NCBI GenBank assembly: GCA_030998225.1 | Contig: JAPYXD010000450.1 | Span: forward strand, 496,001-560,000 | Direction of reading: 5' to 3' | Length of the DNA: 64,000 nucleotides | DNA from: Diplolepis rosae | Lineage: Eukaryota > Arthropoda > Insecta > Hymenoptera > Diplolepididae | Part shown: in pieces, positions 1 through 13,100 of the stretch | Layout: each line of letters starts with the position of its first letter | Numbering within the stretch: position 1 is the first letter of the stretch | Notes under the pieces: model-generated | Seen by the model: only the letters and a program-made list of their open reading frames with translations | The model's database searches: none | Told to the model about the DNA's origin: nothing | Translations under genes and position numbers: made by a program

Positions 1-84
1 AATTAATCACTTACATTTGCATTTTTTAAATTCCTTTTCTAAAAATGGCATGTCGTAGTGTATGACTCTGACTCCAATTTTTAT

Positions 85-484
85 ATATGAGGCGCTTAAA
101 GCAGGAGGAAAGTAAATTTTGTTGTGCAAAAGGAAGACAAATCTTATTCAGAGGTTAAGCGAAACAAAATAAAGTTGGAGCAAAAGACAGACAAATCTTT
201 TTAAGCGGTAAAGCGAAACAAAATGAAGTTGGAAGAAAAAAGCGACTCGGTTGTCCTACTTTAATGTTGGAGCAAAAGCGAAACAACCGAGTCACTCTTT
301 TCTTCCAACCTTATTTTGTTTTGCTTTACCGCTTAAAAAAATTTGTCTCTCTTTTGCTTCAACTTTATTTTGTTTCACTTTACCGCTGTATAATATTTGT
401 CCTCCTTATGCTTCAACCGTTTTTATGTTTCACTTTTCTATGACAACAATATTTACTTTCCTTTTGCTTTAAGCGCCTCATATG
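85..484. mobile_element. Palindromic MITE, about 400 bp
   Basis: The two halves are imperfect reverse complements. The ends read atatgaggcgcttaaagc on the left and the reverse complement near 465-482 on the right. Inside each arm a roughly 60-bp motif (aagcgaaacaaaat, aagttgg, agcaaaag) is repeated two to three times. No coding capacity. It lies in the intron upstream of exon 1. Superfamily not recognised. Confidence 0.75.
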
Positions 485-1039
485 TGGATTCGAATCAATA
501 TGCTTGATATAATTGAAACGATATCTGGTTTACTAGACTTTAATCAACATGTCTACCAAAATATTTGTTTCAATCGTACATACTTAAGCTTGCTGCTTTG
601 CTTTTAATTTTAGCTCATAAGGATAAAGCACATAAGATCTACATTAGACACGTATACAAATTCTTTTGCATAGAACTGTTTGCAGGAATTTTCATTTGAT
701 AAATAATTATTAGAAACATCTTTTTTTCGATATTTGACATTGCACAGTTAAATTACGAAACTCCGAATCAATATTTTTTCATGAAAACAGCGGAACCTCT
801 ATTATATCTCCCTCTTAGCTATTTGAAAGTTTAACAATAGTTTATGCTATATCTGTTGAAATTGCTATTTTTAAATAATTGAAACCTGAGAGATGTTAAG
901 AGTTCTTTATATTCTTGGGTCCTTTGGGACAGCTTGAGGGTTCCCCTGTAGCTAATTATTGATAGTATTAACATTTTGCTTATATTGTATTAGTCTTTAG
1001 AAATAATAGCATATATATATATATTTCTTTTTTTGATAG
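485..1039 (+). other. Intron upstream of exon 1, unremarkable part
   Basis: AT-rich sequence without recognisable coding, RNA or repeat structure. It ends in an AT microsatellite and a T-rich tract directly before the acceptor ttttgatag. Confidence 0.6.
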
Positions 1040-1183
1040 ATGTGAAATGTGCAACACATGCCGATTGTCCATCGGAATTGACTTGTGTAAATCAACAGTG
1101 TTTGAACCCATGCAGTTCTGGGAATTCGTGCGAGAAGGGTGAAAAATGTACAGTTGAGGAGCACAGACCACTCTGCGTTCAAG
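1040..1183 (+). CDS. dp: dumpy exon 1 (48 aa, DPY plus half EGF)
   Basis: Acceptor ttttgatag, donor ggtgag, phase 1-1. The peptide starts with a DPY-like segment (ADCPSELTCVNQQCLNPC) and continues with a cysteine-rich stretch (SCEKGEKCTVEEHRPLC) that lacks the usual N-H-x-P and T-G-D-P-F parts. It is one of three unusually short exons at the 5' side of the window. Confidence 0.85.
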
Positions 1184-4100
1184 GTGAGAAATATCCCATT
1201 ATACTCTTTTTATAGCTGGAAATTATTTATTTTATATATTTTATTCAAAACTTCAAACGTAAAAAATAATTATATATGTAACGTGAAAATATATCTAGGT
1301 ACTTATCTGAAAGAAAAAAAAACCTAGAATTATCTGACCATTTTTATTCAAATTCTAAAAGAAGCTTAAATAGTCTAAAGTATACTGCACAAATGGTTTT
1401 GAATAGATTCATTTTCTAGATCGAAAGTAATTAAAGTTTGAATGTTCGATTTTTAATGAAGGCAGCTTGTCCCAATTCACATTTTCATATGCTTTTCATA
1501 CTTGAACTCGATGACGAAATAAAATAAGGCTATAAAAAAAAATATTCGTCCCAAAACAATTAAAGAAGAACTATGTTTATTAATACAAATCTGCATTTCG
1601 TTTTATCTGCATATCCTTTGAATTCTGACATTCCGACCATAATGGTTCTACTTGCAGTATTTTTGTGAATAAGTCAACTCGCATGCGAAACGGAAAATTT
1701 AATCACAATTAAAAAAAAAATGGTGCGCGTACAAAATTTAGAAACGACCGTAAAATTTATGATACTCTTTGAAATATAATTCAAAGTTTTGGGAAAAGTT
1801 CATCAATATCTTCTCATGATTTTACATAAGCTTTCTGTGATTATGCTCAAGAAACAGATGCTTAATTGCTAACTTTTAGCAGAAAATTATAAATCGTTAC
1901 AGTAGAACGTAATGGTCAAATATAAAATTAAAATTTATCCAATGTGAAATGGCTTACATGTCTCGAGTGACGTAACGCAAGGAAACTGTTATATTTGTGG
2001 TTACTTCGAAGAATGTATTCTAATGATTATCCACGCGAGAGGATAATATATTAACTAATTTCTGATCATATATCTTGAGAATTATTCAATTTTTTGTAAT
2101 TAAATGACCAATTCATTATTTTCCTTCAGTCATTTTCTTTTCGTTTTCTAATTTTATAATTTTTGTAAACGGATATTCTAATGTTTTTAAATATAAAGCA
2201 AATCCGATTGGTCGTTTTCTTTCGCATAAGTAAAATTTTTCAATTATTATTAACTATTGTAAGACAATAGTTTTCTCCTGTTCAATCGCAAAATATGATA
2301 TTATATTACCTTTGGATAATATTGTGAAATTCCCAGTGTTGTGCATAAAAAAATGTTTTTATTTATTTTTTTTACTGAAAAATGAAAGGTTTTTGATATA
2401 TGCCAATATATTTTCGAATTTTAATTTCTTCAAAGAGGTTCAAGGAGTTAGGTCATAAAATAAACTATATCCTTATTATGTAGAATTTTCTTTTTCCTTT
2501 AAAATTAATTTGAATAGTAGACTACAAGCAATCCGAACTAAATAAAATTGTATTGTTACAAAGTGGTCTATTTGAATAAAAATTATAATATTGATTTAAT
2601 TACATTCTTTGAACTTTTTAGCTTGAAAATTAAGAAAAATCTATGTGGTGATTTTTTAATCTAGAAAGTTTCAAAAAACTGTTGTTGGAGAAACTAAAAA
2701 AATATCTGGAAATACCTGAAATTATTAGGAGACTTTTTTCAAACTTTTTTAAACACCTTGATCTAACAATAAATATAAAGATTAATAAAACTAAATGAAA
2801 CATATCTAACTTTTATAGATGAGCCTAAGAGTGTATGTCCTATCTGTGATCCAGGAGAACAGTGTGACCAAGCTACAAATCAATGTATCAAAGGTTTGTA
2901 TGTTACATGAAAAAAAAGAAATAGAAACAATTTATAGTCTTAAATAATTCGATTTCAAATAATCATTATATATTTGTAAGTACTGTACATTGTCACATTG
3001 AAAATGATAAGCAAATACAACAACGTGTATGAAGTTCAAGCACACAATTCTAAAAATTCTCTTGCACAAGATGTGAATTCATCCTTTTGAATTCATAAAA
3101 ACAATTCTCAAATTTAGTTTCTTGACTGCACTTTAATGCTGTAAAGATTGAAGAAAACAATCATATGATTGGTTATTTAATGAAGCCATTAGATTTTATT
3201 CGATTTCATTGAATTAATTTCATGACTCTTCAAGTTGACGAAAAACAAATTAATTTTAAAATTTAAATATATTCACAGGCTCTGATTATTTTAAAATATA
3301 CCTGTCAAGCAAATAAGTTATTGCAAAAAATACTTAAACAGAAAATCAATGCCTCATTACTTTTATGATTTTTATATTTGTGCATATTCTCTTTGGGCTG
3401 TATGGACTTTCTCACTCTTTCTTTAGTTGGTTGCACTAGCAACAGGGATTGCCTACTAACAGAAATCTGCGTTGGACAAATTTGTCAAGAACCATGTCGC
3501 ATACGAAATCCATGTGTTGAACATGCTGTTTGTATCAATACAAATCATGGAACAGATTGTAGTTGTGAAGAAGGTTACCACGGAAATGGATTTTCAGCTT
3601 GCGATTTAAGTGAGTTCGGTACAAATTTTTTATAAATATTTATTCATTTATTTTTTTCAGCACTTGATTTCTATGAAGGGGATCCGCCACCTTTAATATT
3701 TTTATTTTTTGAGTTTAGCCCTTCCATATAATTTTTTTTATGTTTAGTAGATTTATTTAGAAAAGTTTTGGGTTTTTTTAAATGTCAGCACTGTTATGTA
3801 TATTTAAACTAAAACTATCGAGTTTTTTGGGCATTTTTTGACATCTTTTTACTCTGAATAATTTTTTTTTGTTTTTTAACCAATTGTCATGATCCTCTTT
3901 TTATTTTATTCCTTACAATGTGTAGCAACTTTTTGGGTATGGAAAATAAGGTAACGTGGCTAAAAAAATTTACATATAAAATAAAATAAAAATATCCCAA
4001 AATAAAAAATAACAAATTTTGTAGTTATTTTTTTTTATCTAGAGTGCTTTCCGTACCTAAAAATTTGATACACACTGTAAGAAACAAAATAATAAAATAA

Positions 4101-7100
4101 TCACTACAGTTGGTTAAAAATAAAAAAGTTATTCAAAGTCAAAAAATGTCAGAAAATGTCCCAAAAACTAGAAATTTTTAGTTTAAAAATACATAAAAGT
4201 GCTGAAATTTAAAAAAATTCCCAAAAGCTTTCTAAATAAAGGTACTAAACATAAAAAAAAATTACATAAATGTAATTAAATGAATAATGACATCAAATTT
4301 GATGTGTTACAACTCTTTCAGATAAATTTTATTTAGTTCTATATAGAATCCGACTTTTCGAAATTCTAATTCTAATTGTATCTTGACATGTTCCTGCACA
4401 TGTCCTTTGTTATATTGACCCACAGTGATATATCTGTGATATTTAATTTGGCATGGGGTCAGTTTAGTTACAATTTGTTTATGTCGTAAAAAACATAAAT
4501 ATCAGAAAGGCAAACGTTTCGGCCACAAATGGGGGCCCTCTTCAGTGCCAACAATTTTAATTTGCATTAAAAATAATAATTATAAACTAAACAAGCAAAA
4601 CTCATGCAACTTAATATTTATTTTCTTTTTGTTTTTTGTTTTTTTATTATAATAAATTTATTAATAAAATTAGAACATGCGGATAGACCCTCCAGCATCG
4701 TCCTCACACAGAAGTCCTCTCGTGTCCGATTCGTGGAAGATGTGAATCGCTGAACGCGCCACCCCAAAGGCACACAACCACAATTAATTCCATAAAAAAC
4801 ACAGGTCAAAAATCCAATCGTGAGCCCTCGATGGAGAACGCACAGCACAACACACACACACACACACACACACGAACCCGAGAAGTTAAGGGTGAGTAGA
4901 AAACCGATAAATTTGAATTTGGGAAGAAAAAATTGATATTTTTTTTTTTTCTCTTTACGATCACGGAGTCGACAGTCAGTATGGTAGACTGCCACTCCGC
5001 TGCAAGACAGAGAGAAAACTGATTTAGAAAATATTGAGAATTTTCTGTATACGAGAAAACTTGTTATGAGGAGTCAAGTTACAACCTCAAAGAGTATGCA
5101 CACTCAAAAATCTTTTCAACGTCCCGAGCACTTGAGATTTCTATGTGCCAAAGCGTTCGAGGAAAGCAAACCCCATACCACATGTTCGAAGGAATCCGTC
5201 AGAAAACTCGCTCAATTCGGTACCGAAACACTCCCTCGAACATATTTTAATACAGTCGTTAAAAATAATCGCGAGTGAGAACATTTTTTGATAAAAGAGA
5301 ATGGTATAGAATTTTTAAGTTATTTTGAATTGAAATACATGTAGAAAACTTTTTTGCCAATACTTTTACTGAAGTATTGTATTTATTTCAAAACAAGCAC
5401 ATAATGCAATCAGTAATCCTGAAAACACGAAGAATAGAATTTTTTTAAATGCTTTAATTAGAAATGTATGATATGCGCGTGAACCCTTGTTGCCAAAACT
5501 GTTTTTAGCATTGTATTTACATTGAGACACTACCGTAATACGACTACTAATTCTAGATCCACGAAAAATAGCATTTATGAATTGATATGAGACTGAACTC
5601 ACTGTTATAAACGCGAAAAAAGAGAATTTTTTATTTATTTTAAACTGACAAGTATGATATATGCGTAAAAAGCCTTTTGACAATATTTTTCAAAAGTATT
5701 GTATTTATAGTAAGAATCACTCCCGTAATGTAATTACCAATCATAAATACGCGAAAACACGAAGAATAGAAATTTTTTATTTATTTTAAATTGACACGTA
5801 TTATATATGCGTAAAAAACTTGGTTGACAATAATTTTACGAAATACAATACTTTTGAAAAAGTATTGTCAACTAAGTTTTTTACGCATATATCTTACATG
5901 TTGATTTAAAATATCTTAAAAATTCTTATTTTTCGGGTTTTCGCTTTTTCATGATCAGTAATTGCATTATGGAATTGCTCCACTATAAATACAATACTTT
6001 TGAAAAAGTATTTATAACATAGATTTTTACGCATATATCTTACCGGTCAATTTAAAATATCCAGAGAATCTTTTTCTTCGCGTTATCGCATATTTATGAT
6101 TGGTAATTACATCACGGGAGCGATTTTCACTATAAATACAATACTTTTGAAAAAGTATTGTCAACAAAGTTTTTCACGCGCATATCATACATGTCAATTT
6201 AAAATATCTTAAAAATTCTTAAAAATCTTCATTCTTCGGGTTTTCGCGTTTTCAGGATCAGTATTTGCATTATGGAATTGCTCTACTATAAATAAAATAC
6301 TTTTGAAAAAGTATTTATAACAAAGATTTTCACGCGCATATCATACATGTCAATTTAAAATATCTTAAAAATTCTTAAAAATCTTCATTCTTCGGGTTTT
6401 CGCGTTTTCAGGATCAGCATTTGCATTATGGAATTGCTCTACTATAAATAAAATACTTTTGAAAAAGTATTTCTAACAAAGATTTTTACGCATATATCTT
6501 ATAGGTCAAATTAAAATATCCAGAGAATCTAATTCTTCGCGTTATCGCGTAATTATGATTGGTAATTACATTACGGGAGTGATGTTCACTATAAATACAA
6601 TACTTTTGAAAAAGTATTGTCAACTTAGGTTCTTACGCATATATCTCACACGTCAATTTAAAATATCTTAAAAATTTTTTTAAAAAATTTTATTTTTCGG
6701 GTTTTCGTGTTTTCAGGATTAGTACTCGCATTATGGGATCGCTTTACTATAAACGCAATACTTCCGAAAAATTATTGTCAACTAAGTTTTTTACGCATAT
6801 ATCTTACATGTTGATTTAAAATATCTTAAAAATTCTTAAAAATTTTTATTTTTCGGGTTTTTGCGTTTTCAGGATCAGTAATTGCATTATGGAATTGCTC
6901 TACTATAAATACAATATTTTAAAGAATTTGAAAATCTTTCTGTGGAAAAAATGACGCTTTCGACTGCGCTGGGATACGAGCCCAGGTCTTTCGATTGCCG
7001 GTCGACTGCTCTGACCACTGAGCTACACAGGCGTCCGACATCTCTTTCTCCACAGGAAGATCTCCTTATATCGCCTAGTGGCTCAGCCTTGCGGCTGTAA

Positions 7101-10100
7101 AATGATTTCAAATTAATTAGTTGAGTTTGAAATTTTTGTCACTGCCTACATTATCGGAGGATCACTAGTCGCGTGTCAGATAGGATACGTTGTCGACAGG
7201 TGTCCTCGTAGACAATTTCAAACTCTTATATCGCAAATAATGCAAATAAATTTAATATTTTAAAGAATTTGAAAATCTTTCTGTGGAAAAAATGACGCTT
7301 TCGACTGCGCTGGGATACGAGCCCAGGTCTTTCGATTGCCGGTCGACTGCTCTGACCACTGAGCTACACAGGCGTCCGAACTTTGAAAAAGTATTTATAA
7401 TAAAGATTTTTACGCATATATCTTACAGGTCAATTTAAAATATCCAGAAAATCTTTTTCTTCACGTTATCGCGTAATTATGATTGGTAATTACAACACGG
7501 GAGTGATTTTTACTATAAATACAATACTTTTGAAAAAGTATTGTCAACAAAGTTTTTCACGCGCATATCATACATGTCAATTTAAAATGTCTTAAAAATT
7601 TTCTTTCTTCGTGTTTTCGCGTTTACAGGATCAGTAACTGCATTATGGGATTGCTTTATTATAAATACAATGCTTTCGACAAAGTATCGGTAGCAATGTT
7701 TTTTACGCGGACATCATACAAGTGGAATTAAAATAACTAAAAAATCTTTTTCTTCGCATTTTCGCGTATTTAGGATTAATAATTACATTACAGGAGCGTT
7801 TCTTACTATAAATGCAATACTGTTGGAAAAGTATTGTAAACAAGGTTTTATACACATATATCCTACCTGTCAATTCAAAATAACTAAAGAAATCTCTTAT
7901 TCTTCGCGTTTTCGTGTTTTCGCGTTTTCGCGTTCTCGCGTTTCTATGTGAAGTAATTACATTATGGGAATCCTTTACTTTGAATACAATACTTTCGAAA
8001 AAGTATTGGCAACAATGTTTTTCATGCGCATATCATACATGTCAATTTAAAATGACTAAAAAATTGTTTTTCTTCGCGTGAGTTCAGTCTCATATCAATT
8101 CATAAATGCTATTTTTCGTGGATCTAGAATTAGTAATCGTATTACGGTAGTGTCTCAATGTAAATACAATGCTAAAAACAGTTTTGGCAACAAGGGTTCA
8201 CGCGCATATCATACATTTCTAATTAAAGCATTTAAAAAAATTCTATTCTTCGTGTTTTCAGGATTACTGATTGCATTATGTGCTTGTTTTGAAATAAATA
8301 CAATACTTCAGTAAAAGTATTGGCAAAAAAGTTTTCTACATGTATTTCAATTCAAAATAACTTAAAAATTCTATACCATTCTCTTTTATCAAAAAATGTT
8401 CTCACTCGCGATTATTTTTAACGACTGTATTAAAATATGTTCGAGGGAGTGTTTCGGTACCGAATTGAGCGAGTTTTCTGACGGATTCCTTCGAACATGT
8501 GGTATGGGGTTTGCTTTCCTCGAACGCTTTGGCACATAGAAATCTCAAGTGCTCGGGACGTTGAAAAGATTTTTGAGTGTGCATACTCTTTGAGGTTGTA
8601 ACTTGACTCCTCATAACAAGTTTTCTCGTATACAGAAATATTCTCAATATTTTCTAAATCAGTTTTCTCTCTGTCTTGCAGCGGAGTGGCAGTCTACCAT
8701 ACTGACTGTCGACTCCGTGATCGTAAAGAGAAAAAAAAAAAAAATTTTAATTTTTTCTTCCCAAATTCAAATTTATCGGTTTTCGACTCACCCTTAACTT
8801 CTCGGGTTCGTGTGTGTGTGTGTGTGTTGTGCTGTGCGTTCTCCATCGAGGGCTCACGATTGGATTTTTGACCTGTGTCAAAATATTAAGTTGCATGAGT
8901 TTTGCTTGTTTAGTTTATAATTATTATTTTTAATGCAAATTAAAATTGTTGGCACTGAAGAGGGCCCCCATTTGTGGCCGAAACGTTTGCCTTTCTGATG
9001 TTTATGTTTTTTACGACATAAACAAATTGTAACTAAACTGACCCCATGCCAAATTAAATATCACAGATATATCTAATTCTAATCCCACTTTAGTGATAAA
9101 GTACAATTGACTGATTAATCAAACTTACTTGTAAGTGAAGTTCTATCACAATTGTATGGAGCGCCTCTTCCGAATAGATCATCATGTAGATGTTCAAAGT
9201 TCATTACGGCAGTTGTCATATCAAACGAACTTGATTTGAAGAATATATCCTATTGAAAAAGACGACGTCGGAAATGAAATCTTAAACTACGTCGTAAACT
9301 GTATCGTAATTTGAGAGCGAATACGACGTGATTTTCGATATTGTTTACGACGTCCTTTACGATGTTTCGGGTATATTTTTTTATTCAATTAACGGTTTTT
9401 AATAATACAAGAAGTCATACATTATTTAAAAAATGCGTGGAGAAAGAGGGTGAGTATAAAGAATTATAAAAAGTAATAGGGATACGATTTTTTATGCTTT
9501 ATTAATTTTGACACAAGTTACTTTTCATTAATTAATTTTATTATTTGCATATGCCTTTGGTTTGTATGATTCCCTCTAAAATAAAACCACATCGTAAACC
9601 ACGTCGTAAACGATGTCGTATCCGGTCGTAAATTGCGATATACAATAGTTTACGATGAATTTTACGACGTAGTTTACGATGTCGTTTCGGACGTCGTCTT
9701 TTTTAATAGGGTATAATATTTTAAGATATAATCACAGTGATAAATACACAAGAATCTTAAGGCCTACTTAAAATTGCGTTTGTAAACGTTCCTTGTCTTT
9801 GTACAATAGGCCTGTCATGAAAACAAGCAAATGTACCAGAACTTTCTGTCCACCCTGGCGGGTCGCGTGAACCGAACTGTTACCGAATCGGGTATCATTT
9901 TGGTAAAGATTGGGTAACATTTCGGTAGCATGACTGTAAACTGAATAAATGACACGAAATTACAACATAAAATGTTGATAGTGTGATTCTTTGTTGAAAT
10001 AGACCTGATAAACTTAACAATGAAAATCGATGACATTATTTGCTGGCTGTAGAAAATAGAAAAAAAACAATGTCAAATTTCAATTTTAAATCTGGAAAAT

Positions 10101-13100
10101 TAACATGCAGTTGACAACAGAATCTTGAAAATTATTATTTACAGAACTTTATTTCAACACATATGTACTACCAACAGTGAATTTAAAGCCGCCTTCACCA
10201 GACGTAAAAATTCGACATCGTGTTTTTTTTCTATTTTCTACAGCCAGCAACTAATGTCATCGATTTTCATTGTTAAGTTTATCAGGTCAATTTCAACAAA
10301 GAATCACGCTATTTAAAGTGTTAATGTTGCGCCAATTATTTAGTTTCCAGTCATGCTACCGAAATGTTACCCAATCTTTACCAAAATCATATCCAATTCG
10401 ATAACAATTCGCTTCGCGTGACCCGCTAGGGCAACCAGCAGTTCTTTGAATCAAATTAATTGCGATTACCTTTTTTTTTATTAGCCCTAATAAACCATTA
10501 ATTATATCACGGCTCTTTAGCTTTTCTTGAACAGGCCAGGATGGTTCAGTCCAGGGTGATTATTGTACCACTTTATCAGTGAATGGAATTGTATAACATA
10601 AAACCTAGCTCAGGATAGTTGCATCAGATGTAAACTGGGCCCAACTTTTCTGAAACAAGGTTAAACAACCCGCGAAAAAATCTATCTCTAGTTTTTCATG
10701 GCATATGCGTGCTTTTGCTTCTGATTCGATGACTTGCCTCGAGAGAATGGCTTCTGGCTCCCAATGTAATTGTTTCTCTACCCGTTGCTCCTTGAATAAT
10801 AATTCCACCTGTACTGGCCGCGTATGGTCGGACTTTTGAAGTATTTTGAACTTCATTTCTTTTCTGTCAAGATCGTCACAGCTGGCTCCAAATCTTTAGA
10901 AGATTGTTGAAGAATGTTTCCAGCTTTCAACTGATCTGATAACTATAATGTAATTCTAGACCTCAGCTGAATGATCGTGAACCGCAGGAGCTAAGACTCT
11001 ATCAACTAATGGTCGCTCTCCAAAAATTTTCAGGTCTTCATGATCAACATTTACCGAATGAGTTGGTGATTTGATGGTCGATTCAACAGGTTCTTCATTG
11101 TCCAGCTGCACAACATGGTTGACTTTCTCCATATTACCAACTGAAATGTTGGTTCTCATAGGCTGTTAACCTTCAGCTCTATGAGGAGAACCAATTTTAT
11201 CTGGGTTTGATTCTGAAAGATAAACTTCATCCTCTTCATAATCTGCATGTAAAATAAGAGATGTCAGCTTAGAGAAACTTCTTTCTCCTAAATAACGAGG
11301 CTGGATATAGCCTCTAAAGGTACTGTCATGTAAATATTCATTTTTGTTATGGCGATCATAATTTCTCCGAAAAACACCTCCATCGTAATATCCTCGTGAC
11401 TGCTAGAGCGAAATCGAGCTTGACCTCGAGAGTGACTAGGAGATAGAGTTGGAGATTCAGTGTCCGACTCTCGAGAAGAGGAACTCCAAGAACCGCGTCG
11501 TTGACCACCTGTAAACGAGACACATAATGATACTTTACGAAAAATAAGAAGTTTTAATTTCGTGAAATATAACAGGCACAATCACAAGTTACTTAAATTA
11601 AAATGTGATGCAAATTAGAAGTTCCAAAATAGCTACATAATTCTGAAACTTGTTGGAAGAATGCAAGAGAGCATTATTTTGCAAGCTATGTGTAAGAAAT
11701 TGTTAACTTTCTCAAGTTAATAATTCAAACACTCACAAATTGGTTAGACCAAATTGTGAAGCAAAAACGTAAACAAACGACCATTTCAATCAATCTCTTC
11801 ATAACTTTTTTCTAAACTTTTTATTATCCATTTTAATAAAACAACTGACATTGTCGGCACAAAATAAAAATCAGAATATAAACGCTGGCATGCTTCAAAA
11901 CAGTTAGAGAGTTTGTTACTTTGTTGTCTGATGTGACTATGAAAATTGTGATATGTCTATGGCTTCAACGATTTCTCGCGCTTTCACTCGTCGATCGTTC
12001 AGAATCATATCTTGAACTTTTTCGATGATTTCTGGCGTCGCTGCCTCAACTGGATGTCTCGAACGGATTTATTTAGCCAATTGTACACAGTTTTAAACCA
12101 AGGTGCACATGTGCCATGATCTTCATTTAACTCGGTCTTCATTTCTTTTGGTATATTGGTTTTCATATAGGAATGTTTAATTACTGAACAAAATTAGTTT
12201 TTCTCCATTTTATCGGATTCACAAGACTTGCTTGTTTGATCAATTGTAAAAATTGTACTACGCGACGGATTTGGCTAAAAATTCGACAGTAGTCTATTAA
12301 GAGATGGCGTTTTTAGACATATACTTCTCCCAATATTTTGAGCGATATCTGGTAAATTTTATAAGGACTCATTGACCTGCCCTCGTATATAAAATTGAAT
12401 AGACTTTATTCGAAAGAGCCGCATGAAATTAAATTTGATTATTTATTGACCATTTAAATGGAGGATATTTTAATAATTCTTAATATAGATTTTTGTTGAT
12501 TGAAAGTATTGAAAAATGATTTAAAATTTTTCAACATTAAAAAATATGTAAGTTTTTATTTTTCATACAAATATACCCAGATCATGTCAAAAAATATTTT
12601 TTAGAACAATATTTTCCTAGTTTCCAACTTTTCATTCAATGAAAACCTTGTGAAAAATTGACGCGGTATCATAATTTGGAATTTTTGCAAATGATACAGT
12701 ATACAAAAAATCATATCTTACAATATCAACTAGTGGCATTGTATGAGAAACTTATTATATTCTTTTAATTTATGTGAAAAAGTATTATATTTTTAGAAAT
12801 TTTGACATCTTCTTCCTTTCAGTGAATCTGAATGTCGTATGACCTGCTAAAGCCAAGAATGAAGTATTGACAATTTCCGGTTCAGAAAATATTATTTATT
12901 ACTTGCTAATTTACTACACAATTAATCAACTGACTCAAGATCTTATATGTTTTTAGAAAAAGGGCCATGAAGATCTGTACTGAAACTTAGATATTTTTTC
13001 TGTGAAAAAAACGAACTCTCCGACTTTACTGGATATCTGTATCATACTAGGGTGTTTGATGTTGACGTGATATTTCTATGAGAGGTCGCCACTAATAACA

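Larger units (their letters stand above)
6917..7380 (-). mobile_element. Insertion of a tRNA-like repeat with duplicated ends (341-bp period)
   Basis: Interrupts a unit of the foldback array (ctataaatacaata before, ctttgaaaaagtattt after). A 125-bp segment containing the tRNA-like structure occurs twice, at 6914-7038 and 7255-7379, as direct repeats 341 bp apart, so the insertion is 1.4 tandem units. The spacer segment 7104-7169 is also found at 32295-32360. Confidence 0.7.
5603..8078. repeat. Array of diverged ~130-170 bp units inside the foldback element
   Basis: Repeated motifs in order: ctataaatacaatactttt, gaaaaagtattgtcaacaa, ttttacgcatatatctta, tcaatttaaaatatc, cttcgggttttcgcgtttt, aggatcagtaattgcatta. 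About fifteen partial or complete units can be counted by eye, some lightly diverged and some strongly. Each unit has a short hairpin (aatacttttgaaaaagtatt). One unit is interrupted at about 6917-7380 by a tRNA-like repeat. Confidence 0.75.
4427..9073. mobile_element. 4.6-kb foldback element with ~1-kb inverted arms
   Basis: The left arm 4427-5602 and right arm 8079-9073 are near-identical reverse complements over about 1 kb, including a CA/TG microsatellite and an open frame (5066-5278 on +, 8402-8647 on -) that is merely mirrored. The left arm has about 180 bp (about 4620-4801) absent on the right. The middle 5603-8078 is an array of diverged units. The ends carry gatatatctgtgat. The near-identity of the arms indicates a recent insertion or gene-conversion between arms. 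No transposase is recognisable, so it is a non-autonomous foldback-type element. The outer left boundary could lie further out (about 4384), since sequence there is shared with the element at 36903. Confidence 0.75.

Noticed and set aside
5066..5278. 70-codon open frame in the foldback arm, also at 8402-8647 on the other strand
   Set aside because: Its presence in both arms follows from the arms being inverted copies, and no protein family is recognised.
6961..7032. Functional tRNA-Ala gene (nominal anticodon GGC)
   Set aside because: C at position 33, an extended bulged acceptor, duplicated copies in tandem repeats, and location inside mobile elements fit a tRNA-derived repeat better.
8950..8993. 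Hammerhead-ribozyme-like core ctgaaga ... gaaac in the conserved foldback block (also on the minus strand at 4508-4550 and 37060-37096)
   Set aside because: The CUGANGA and GAAA strings are present, but stem II pairs poorly after the first bases and no partner strand with a U-H cleavage site completes stems I and III in a canonical way.
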